From contig NC_088102.1 in NCBI RefSeq assembly GCF_036370855.1, forward strand, positions 68,953,601 through 69,017,600: a stretch of DNA of 64,000 nucleotides, read 5' to 3'. Positions within the stretch are counted from its first letter, which is position 1; the number at the start of each line of letters is the position of its first letter. Shown here one piece after another: positions 57,464 to 64,000 of this stretch. Position numbers and translations under genes: made by a program. This DNA comes from Dromaius novaehollandiae. Lineage: Eukaryota; Chordata; Aves; Casuariiformes; Dromaiidae. The notes under the pieces were generated by a model, which saw only the letters and a list, made by a program, of their open reading frames with translations, was not told the origin of the DNA and searched no databases.

Positions 57464-57603
57464 CCTAGAAAGCAGAAAGGGTCAAGTCCCAGAAAGTGAT
57501 GCTATTTCCTGGATTATTTTTTTTTGCTTTCTAGGAAGTTTCCCTTTTGCCTTTCCAGGAAATAGCGTCACTTTCTGGGACTTGACCCTTTCTGCTTTCT
57601 AGG
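57464..57603. repeat. Inverted repeat, 50-bp arms, 40-nt spacer
   Basis: Left arm 57464-57513 and right arm 57554-57603 are reverse complements at 49 of 50 positions. The single mismatch lies in GATGCTA versus GACGCTA. Capable of a long hairpin or cruciform. Confidence 0.9.
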
Positions 57604-59720
57604 ACCCCCCCCCCCTTTTCTTGGCCTTCCAGAATAATTCCTCCCCCTCCACCGCCTTTTTTTTTTTTTTTTTTTTGCTTTCTATGAATCCCCCCCTTCT
57701 TTGCTTTCTAGGAAAAAGGGGGGGATTCCTAGAGAGAAAAAAATTGACAGAAATCATAGAAAGCAAAAAAGGGAGGGGATTCCTGGAGAGAAAAAAAACA
57801 GAAAAAGAAAAAAAAGCTAGAAAGCAACAAAAAAAAAAAAAAAGAAGGGTGAGAAAATTCGTAGAAGACAAAAAAAAAGCCCCCCCCAGAGGAAATTCCT
57901 AGAAAGCAAAAAAATGGGGGGGGGGATTCCTAGAGAGGAAAGAAAAGGGGGAAAAATTCCTACAAAGCAGAATGGGACCTCTCCCAGAAAGTGAAGCTAT
58001 TTTTCTGGAGAGCAAAAAGGGAAAATTCCTAGAAAGCAAAAAGGAAAAGAGCAAGAAATTCCAAGAAAACAAAAAAAAGGGGGGGGATTCATAGAAGGCA
58101 AAAAGGGAAATCTCCCAGAAACTAAAGATATTTCCTGAAAAGCAAAAAGGAAAAATTCCTAGAAAGTGAAAAAAAAAAAGGAGGGAAATTTTATTTTTTT
58201 TGCTTTCTAGGAATTCCCCCCCCCTTTTTTTTTTTTTTTTCTTCCTGGAAATTTTAACTTTCCAGGAAATAGCTTCACTTTCTGGGCGATGTCCCTTTCT
58301 GCTTTTGGGAAATCCCTCATCCTTTTTTTTTTTTTTTTTCTTTCTCTAGGATTTATTCCCCCTTTTTTGGCTTTCTAGGAATTTCTATGAAAAAGAAGAG
58401 AGGAATGCCTAGAAAGCAAAAAAAAGGGGGGGGGGGATTCCTTGAAAGTTAAATAAAAAAAAAGGAGGGGGGGAAATGCCTAGAGAGCAAAAAGGGACAT
58501 CTCCCAGCCAGGGAAGCTATTTCCTTAAAAGCAAAAAAGAGAAGATTCCTAGAAAGGAAAAAAAAGGGGGGGGGAGAGAATTCCTAGATAGCAAAAAAAA
58601 GGGGGGGAATGCTTAAAAAGCAAAAAAAAGGGGGGAGGAAAATTCCTAGAAAGCAAAAAAAAAAAAAAAAAAAAAAAAAGGAGGGAGGGAGAAAATTCCT
58701 AAAGGCCCCCCCCCAAAAAAAAAAAGGAGAGGAGGAGGGAATTCCTAGAAAGCAAAAAAAAGGAGGTGGTAGGAATACACTAAAAGCAAAAAAAAGGGGA
58801 GGGGAGAATTCCTAGAAAGCAAAGAAAAGGGGGGAAATTCCTAGAAAGCAAAAAAAAAAAGGGGAATCTCCCCCAAAGAGAAGCGCTTTCCTGAAAAGCA
58901 AAAAGGGGAAATTCCTAGAAAGCAATAACGGAAACAATCCTGGAAAGCAGAAAGGGCAAAATCCCTCGAAAGCCAGGGAGAAATCGCCTGGGAGGCAGAG
59001 GCAGTTTTCCTGGGCAGCAGCAGGGGTGGTTTCCTAGGAAGCCGTACGGGAATCCCTGGAAACCAGGGCTAAGTTTCCTAGAGAGCAACAACGAAATTCC
59101 TTAGGAAACCCTGGAGGAAGTCCTGAAGTGCAAACGGGGAAAATTCCGAGAAATAAAGGAGACGTTTCCTAGAAAAAAGTTGTAATTCCCTAGGGAGTCT
59201 AAGGGAAATTTCCTGGGAAGCAATGGGGCAATTTCCTAAAGAGCAACGGAGGCGTTTGGAGAAAATAATATGGCTGCTTTGCAGAGAGCGATGGGGGAAA
59301 TCCTGGAACGCAAACGGGAAAAATTCCCGGGAAGCAACATTGAAATTCCCTTAAAAAAAAAACAAAAAACAAAAAACAAACAAACTAGGGAAATTCCTGC
59401 AGTGCAGAGGAGGAAAACGCCTGGAAAGCAAGGGGGCCCATCCTAGGAAGCAGCGGTGAAAGCTCCTGGAAGCAGAGGGGAAGTTTCCTGGAAGCGGGCA
59501 GCTCCCGGAAAGCCGCGGGGCACCTGGAGCAGGGATTGAAGCGTTTTGCACCCGAGTCTGTTTGGGCTCCACGCTGTCAGTTTGGGCTTAAACCGTGGCG
59601 AAAGGGGAAATTTCCTGGCCTGCAGGGGAGCAAATCCGCCGAAAGCGAAGGGGGGGGGAAGTTCCTCGAAGGGCGAGGGAAATTTCCCGGAAAGCGAGAC
59701 GCAAAAGGGGAAAAGAGCCC

Positions 59721-60660
59721 CCAAAACCCGCAAGCTTTGCACCTGCCTTACCAACATCCCCGCTAAGGCCCGGGGCAGCGAATCTGCCCGTTTGCAAAAC
59801 TCCCGCAAACCTCCGTGGCGGGGTTTTGGTGTTATTTTTTTTTTGTTTGTTTTATCTTAACAAAAAAAAAAGAGAGAGACAAAAAAACGCGCCGCAGCCT
59901 GGCGCTTGCCCATTTATGTATTTTTTGGGGAAACGCGACCTCGCCGGTGCCTCTTTCTGCCCCGCGGCCCGAAACGCAGCTGCAGGCGCCGGGGCCGCGG
60001 CGCTTCCCCTTTCCCGCGCCCGGGCGGTTCTCCTCGGGCCGCCGGGTGATTTCGGCCACGCGGCCGCCCCGCATGGAAACTAAAAGGCCTGAAAAAGAAG
60101 AAGGAAAGGTGGGAAAAGATAGATATATATATATTAAAAAAAAAAAAAAAAGAGAAGGGGTAGGGGAGTTCCCAGGCGCGGTGCTGAGCCCGCGGCCCAG
60201 GAAAGCCCCAGGCGGGCAGCGAGGCGGGCGGCCGCCTGGGAGAATTTTTGCAATTTTTTGCAAAATTTTGCAAAAAAAAAAAAAAAATTGCAACACAGCT
60301 TTTTTTTTTTTTCTTTCTTTTTTTTTTTTTTTAATTATCCTCGCTGTTGTTCATCGCAGCCTCCTGGCCTCCCACGCGCCGAGCGAGCGGTGCCAACCGA
60401 AACGGGCTGGTTTCGCCCCGGGGCAGGGGCAGGCCGGCATTCCTGCTCGAGGAGGAAATCCTGCCTTAAAAAAAATATATATATACATATATATATATAT
60501 ATATGCATGCGGCCGTGCTGCGGGGGGGTGGATTATATTGGCCCAGAGCAAGATGCACGGAGCCGCCGCGGCTGCCGGAGCAGGTGCCCTCGCCCCTCCG
60601 CCCCCTCCGCCAGCCTTTTTTTTCTGCTTTATAGCAATCATTTGTTTCGGCGCGGCTGAA
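59721..60660. other. Region between satellite and IRF7 promoter
   Basis: GC-rich sequence with A-runs and T-runs, a TTTTGCAAAA-type tandem at about 60246-60292 and an AT microsatellite at 60475-60506. No gene recognised. Confidence 0.5.
60475..60506. repeat. (AT)n microsatellite
   Basis: Alternating AT with one C interruption, about 160 bp upstream of the ISRE-like element. Confidence 0.9.
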
Positions 60661-60667
60661 AGGGCCC

Positions 60668-60677
60668 TTTCACTTTC
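60668..60677 (-). promoter_or_regulatory. ISRE/IRF-element upstream of IRF7
   Basis: TTTCACTTTC on the plus strand, that is GAAAGTGAAA on the minus strand, fits the GAAANNGAAA core bound by ISGF3 and IRFs. It lies 142 nt before the ATG and 72 nt upstream of the TATA-like box. IRF7 is a classic interferon-stimulated gene, so the placement is expected. Confidence 0.75.
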
Positions 60678-60739
60678 GGGCAGCGCACGTGGTTTCCAGG
60701 AAGCCGGGGAGGCCGCGGGGAGCCGCCTCCGGCCCCCGC

Positions 60740-60746
60740 TATAAGG
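60740..60746 (+). promoter_or_regulatory. TATA-like box of IRF7
   Basis: TATAAGG in an otherwise GC-rich context, 70 nt upstream of the start codon. The transcription start is inferred near 60770. Confidence 0.6.
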
Positions 60747-60809
60747 AGCCGCCGCGGACGGGAAACGCGGGGCGCAGCCGGCACCTGCGCCCGAGCCCGG
60801 TCCGCGGCG

Positions 60810-60823
60810 ATGGAGAGCGAGGG
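60810..60823 (+). CDS. IRF7: IRF7 exon 1 coding part
   Basis: ATG in GCGGCGATGG context, then MESE plus GG to donor GTAAGG at 60824. Joins G of the next exon to give Gly5. Confidence 0.8.
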
Positions 60824-63800
60824 GTAAGGCTGGGGGGGGGGTGGGAGGATGAGGAGGAGGAGGAAGGCTCGGCGGGCGCTGGGGGCTCGCCGCGGGGGCG
60901 TGCGGCCGCCCCCCGCGCTCACGGGCCGCCCGGCGCAGGGAGGTGCAGCCGCTGCGCTTCGGGCCCTGGCTGCTGCGGGCGGTGAGCAGCGGGGCGTACC
61001 GGGGCCTGGGCTGGCTGGACGGCGCCCGCACCGCTTTCCGCGTGCCCTGGAAGCACAACGCCAGGAAGGACCTCTCCAGCAGCGACCTGGAGATCTTCAA
61101 GGTAGGCCACCAGCATCATCACCACCACCACCCCCACCCCCACATCCCCATCTCCACCCCCATCCCCATCTCCACCATCCCCATCCCCATCTCCATCACC
61201 ACCATCACCACCACCATTCCCATCCCCATCTCCACCATCCTCATCCCCATCACCCCCATCCCCATCCCCATCTCCACCCCCACCATCCCCATTCCCACCC
61301 CCATCCCCATTCCCATCCCCACCCCCATCACCCCCATCCCCATCACCACCACCACCATCCCCATCCCCATCTCCACCTTCCCCATCACCCCCATCCCCAT
61401 CCCCATCACCCCCATCACTGCCAGCATCCCCATCCCCATCCCCACCATCCCCATCATCATCCCCATCACCACCACCCCCATCCCCATCACCACCACCCCC
61501 ATCCCCATCACCGCCACCATCCCCATCCCCACCATCCCCACCATCCCCACCATCCCCACTATCCCCATCATCATCCCCATCACCCCCATCCCCATCCCCA
61601 TCCCCACCATCCCCACCCCCATCATCACCACCCCCATCATCCCCATCCCCATCCCGGCGGTGCTGGTGCCCCCCGGCCGCCCTAACGCCGCCCCCCAGGA
61701 CTGGGCCAAGGCCAGCGGCCGCTACCAGGCGGAGCGGGAGGATCCGGCCCGCTGGAAGACCAACTTCCGCTGCGCCCTGCACAGCACCCGCATGTTTGTG
61801 CTGCTGGAGGACCGCTCCAAGAGCGGCGAGGACCCCCACAAGGTCTACGCCGTCGCCGGTGAGGCTTGCTGGGGGGGGGGGGACGCCCGGCGGCGATGCC
61901 CGCCCCGCCGCACGCTCACCCGCCGACACCCTCCCCCCCCCCCCGCAGAGCCCCCCGAGGCCGGCGGACGCCGCGACGCCCAGCCAGAGGCCCCGCGGCG
62001 CCGGCAGACCCGGGCGCCGAGCCCCATGGGGTGCTCCCCTCCGCAGCTGGAGGTCGACTTCCGAGACCTGTCGCTGGAAAACGGCCCCCCGGGCAGGTGC
62101 TGGGACGGGAAAGCGGGGGACGGGGGGCGTTTCGGCCCCCCACCGCCCGCCGCCGGCGTCAGCGTGAAAGCGGAGCTGGCCGAGGCCCCGCTGGACGCGC
62201 TGCAGTGGGTGATGCAGCAGTGCGACCTCGGCCACCCGCCGCCGGCCTGGGACGAAGCGCCAGGTAAGCCGAGGTGCCCCGCGTGCCACCGCGGGGGCTG
62301 GCGGCCCCCCCCGCCGCCTCCCACCGCCCCTCTGCCCGCAGGAGAAGGCCTCTACGTGGAGGAGACGCTCGGCCCCGCCGAGGGCACCGGCCCCCCGGCG
62401 CTCCCGCCCTGGGCCGCCCCGGCGCCCGCCGACCCGCTGGAGGTGCAAAGCATCGCGGGTGAGCGCGGCGCCAGGACGCTCGCACCCGCGGCCCCTCGTC
62501 CAGCCGGCCCCAACGCCGCTCATCTGCCCTCCACAGGGGACGCGCTGCAGGTGAGGCCCCCGGGCCTGGACGCCGTCCTCGCCGAGCTGCCGCCGGACGA
62601 CGTGCTGCTCTACGGCCCGGCCGGGAGCCCCTGGGAGGTGCCGGCGGCTCCCCGGGACGCGGGGCTGGTGCCGCCGGCTGCTCCCTGCCCGGCGGCTCCG
62701 GAGGCCGTGCTGCTGCAGGGGAACGCAGGTCGGTGCCCCGCGGCCGCCCCCTCCCAGCCGCTTTTGAGGTCTGAAAGGGGTTTTGGGTCCTTCTCCGCTC
62801 CGGCGGGCCGCGCACCCTCGCCTGGTTGTCGCGGGGTTGCTGGGTTCACCGCGCCGGTGGTGGGACGCCGGCTCGGGGGGCACGGTGCTGGCCAAGGGGA
62901 CAGGCAGCGAGCAAGACCCCCGGGAGCGGGGCTGGAGCCACGCGGGGGTCCAAAGCGCGGGCAAAGCCTTCCTCACCCCCGCTGCAGGCGGCATCCCTCC
63001 CAACCTGGACGTCAGCATCTTCTACCGCGGGAAGCTCTTCCACCGCGAGGAGGTGGGCAGCAGCCGGTGCCTGCTGGCCTACCAGACCGCCGACCCCGCC
63101 GTGGCCCTGGACCTCCCCTGGCTGGTGCAGTTCCCCAGCCCCGCCGGCCTGGCCGACCAGAAGCAGCGGCGCTTCACCGAGGAGCTGCTGCAAAACACCG
63201 GGCTGCTGCTGGAGCAGCGCGACAACAAGATCTACGCCCAGCGCCTCAAGAAGTGCAAGGTCTTCTGGGCCCTGTCCAGGCAGCTGGACGTCGGCAACCT
63301 CTCGCCCAAAGTGCTCTGCCGCAACCAAGAGACGGAGATCTTCGACTTCACCGAGTTCTGCACGGGTAAGGGGGCCCGGCGCGGGGCACCGAGGTCCTGG
63401 TGGGAGCGGGTGGCCACCAGCCTCCAGGGGAGGACGGGATGGCGGGGACCAGCCTCCAGGGGAGGACGGGATGGGGGGACCAGCCTCCAAGGGAGGACGG
63501 GATGGCGGGGACCAGCCTCCAAGGGAGGACGGGATGGCGGGGAAGGGCAGGCCGGGCCGCAGCGGTCAATCCGGGTCCCTCTTTCCACGGGCTGGGGCGC
63601 ACGCGAGAAGGTGCTCCATCCAACGCCTCCCAGCCCCTCCGTGCCCCCTCGACGCCCCCGCCTCGCTCGCTAAAACCCCTCTCGCAGAGCTGAGGGACTT
63701 CCGAGACTACCGCCGCGAGCGCTCGCCCGACTTCACCATCTTCCTCTGCTTCGGGCAGTGCTTCTCCAAGGCCAAGCCCAAGGAGTCCAAGCTCATCCTG

Positions 63801-64000
63801 GTGAAGGTGAGGAAGCCCCCGCCCGCCTAAGCAAAGCCTCCGGGGCGCGGGGAGCCGCTGGCGGGCCAGGGCGCGCGGCGGCCGCCCCAAACGCTGCGCC
63901 TTGCGCTTCCGCAGCTGGTGCCCAAGTTCTGCGAGTACTGGTACGAGCAGGTGCTGCGGGAAGGCGCCTCCTCCCTCCGCAGCCGCAGCCTCAGCCTGCA
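60810..64000 (+). CDS. IRF7: IRF7, interferon regulatory factor 7 (C-terminus beyond window)
   Basis: Transcription factor that drives type I interferon genes after TLR/RLR signalling. Seen: exons 60810-60823, 60939-61101, 61699-61858, 61949-62263, 62342-62458, 62537-62728, 62988-63365, 63688-63806 and 63915 onward join in phase to 514 residues so far. The N-terminal DNA-binding domain has five tryptophans at 15, 30, 42, 61 and 78. A proline-rich linker (about 113-320) follows, then the IRF-association domain from about 321 ([57 protein letters not shown]). The window ends in serine-rich [10 protein letters not shown], probably the phosphorylated regulatory region. Birds are generally held to lack a separate IRF3, and this locus carries that role (older literature calls it IRF3). 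Other IRFs fit the linker and intron layout less well. Confidence 0.92.
60939..61101 (+). CDS. IRF7: IRF7 exon 2 (DNA-binding domain, first part)
   Basis: Acceptor GGCGCAG and donor GTAGGC. Encodes [20 protein letters not shown] through SSSDLEIFK, with tryptophans 15, 30 and 42. Ends in phase 0. Confidence 0.95.
61109..61654 (+). repeat. (CCCCAT)n-like tract filling IRF7 intron 2
   Basis: About 545 bp of CCCCAT, CACCAC, CCCCAC and CTCCAC hexamer variants. The complement is (GATGGG)n, a G-quadruplex-prone strand. It is stop-free in several frames. Confidence 0.95.
61699..61858 (+). CDS. IRF7: IRF7 exon 3 (DNA-binding domain, second part)
   Basis: Acceptor CCCCCCAG and donor GTGAGG. Encodes [20 protein letters not shown] through DPHKVYAVA, with tryptophans 61 and 78. 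Confidence 0.95.
61949..62263 (+). CDS. IRF7: IRF7 exon 4 (linker)
   Basis: Acceptor CCCGCAG and donor GTAAGC. Encodes [26 protein letters not shown] and [14 protein letters not shown]. Proline/glycine-rich. Confidence 0.88.
62342..62458 (+). CDS. IRF7: IRF7 exon 5 (linker)
   Basis: Acceptor GCCCGCAG and donor GTGAGC. Encodes [20 protein letters not shown] through DPLEVQSIA. Confidence 0.88.
62537..62728 (+). CDS. IRF7: IRF7 exon 6 (linker)
   Basis: Acceptor CTCCACAG; donor GTCGGT is weak. Encodes [20 protein letters not shown] through AVLLQGNA. Confidence 0.85.
62988..63365 (+). CDS. IRF7: IRF7 exon 7 (IRF-association domain core)
   Basis: Acceptor CGCTGCAG and donor GTAAGG. Encodes [20 protein letters not shown] through [12 protein letters not shown], the first two thirds of the association domain. 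Confidence 0.95.
63416..63542 (+). repeat. 32-bp minisatellite in IRF7 intron 7, four copies
   Basis: Unit beginning ACCAGCCTCCAGGGGAGGAC and ending GGGATGGCGGGG. One copy is 3 bp shorter, and copies 3-4 share AAGGG instead of AGGGG. Confidence 0.92.
63688..63806 (+). CDS. IRF7: IRF7 exon 8
   Basis: Acceptor TCTCGCAG and donor GTGAGG. Encodes [20 protein letters not shown] through [11 protein letters not shown]. Ends in phase 0. Confidence 0.94.
63915..64000 (+). CDS. IRF7: IRF7 exon 9, cut by window end
   Basis: Acceptor TTCCGCAG. Encodes [20 protein letters not shown] then LRSRSLSL, running off the window. Start of the serine-rich regulatory tail. Confidence 0.92.
   Translation, partial: MVPKFCEYWYEQVLREGASSLRSRSLSL

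Larger units (their letters stand above)
53780..59720. repeat. Satellite-like array of TTCCTAGAAAGC plus A/G-tract units, both orientations
   Basis: Nearly 6 kb dominated by a unit of about 20-40 bp: core TTCCTAGAAAGC, then a variable A-run, then often a G-run. Inverted blocks read C-run, T-run, GCTTTCTAGGAA. Orientation switches repeatedly. Approximate inverted blocks are 54120-54600, 55225-55570, 55785-55885, 55930-56050, 57525-57715 and 58200-58390, with direct blocks between. Edges (about 53780-53990 and 58950-59720) contain diverged copies (CCTGGGAAGCAA, CCTGGAAAGC). Open frames within are low-complexity Lys/Phe/Gly strings and are not genes. I do not recognise a named repeat family. Confidence 0.9.

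Noticed and set aside
54000-58900. Many Lys-rich or Phe-rich open frames (for example FLGIF and KKKKK strings)
   Set aside because: Direct translations of A-runs, T-runs and the TTCCTAGAAAGC repeat, not genes.
54000-58900. CRISPR-like appearance of regularly spaced short repeats
   Set aside because: Spacers are homopolymer runs rather than unique sequence, orientation flips, and the context is a vertebrate chromosome.
60849-61685. His/Pro-rich 278-codon open frame on the plus strand
   Set aside because: Another frame of the intron 2 repeat. Not in the IRF7 reading frame.
60919-63018. 699-codon open frame on the minus strand with Gly/Asp repeats
   Set aside because: It is antisense to IRF7 exons and the hexamer repeat. 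The length comes from GC-rich stop-poor sequence and the GATGGG repeat; no start context or family.

Overview
This is vertebrate genomic DNA, most likely avian. The reasons are three conserved vertebrate genes with GT/AG introns, a CR1-type LINE remnant, a maestro-heat-repeat-like exon and very GC-rich compact gene structure. Species cannot be named from the sequence, and a non-avian sauropsid is not excluded. All three recognised genes read on the + strand.

Layout. (1) 1420-5387: the last five coding exons of PIDD1 (UPA region, death domain, stop), with a 3'UTR to a poly(A) signal near 6147. (2) About 6170-10500: intergenic, with a minus-strand coding-like stretch of unknown identity at 7961-8625. 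(3) 10600-11900: a CpG-island promoter, then SLC25A22 (mitochondrial glutamate carrier 1). Its untranslated first exon probably ends at 11000, a 15.8-kb intron follows, the ATG is at 26865 and the stop at 47111. Nine coding exons join to 318 residues with every splice phase consistent. The 3'UTR runs to about 49200. (4) 49.2-53.7 kb: poorly resolved DNA with one MROH-like exon on the minus strand and a retrotransposon-ORF1-like fragment on the plus strand. (5) 53.78-59.72 kb: a large array of an A-tract/G-tract repeat around the core TTCCTAGAAAGC, flipping orientation many times, with hairpin-forming sub-units and decayed edges. (6) 60.65-64.0 kb: IRF7, with an ISRE-like element, a TATA-like box and eight complete coding exons plus the start of a ninth. 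The C-terminus lies beyond the window.

The genes are not an operon and are transcribed independently. PIDD1 is a death-domain scaffold for caspase-2/RIPK1 signalling, SLC25A22 imports glutamate into mitochondria, and IRF7 is the interferon-inducing transcription factor. PIDD1 and SLC25A22 are also neighbours in human, whereas human IRF7 is separated from SLC25A22 by many genes (from memory).

The most unusual items are the flip-flopping satellite upstream of IRF7, including a 50-bp inverted repeat with one mismatch, and the IRF7 gene body. There, introns 2-5 all have lengths divisible by three and carry no stop in the exon frame. Intron 2 is almost entirely a (CCCCAT)n-like tract.
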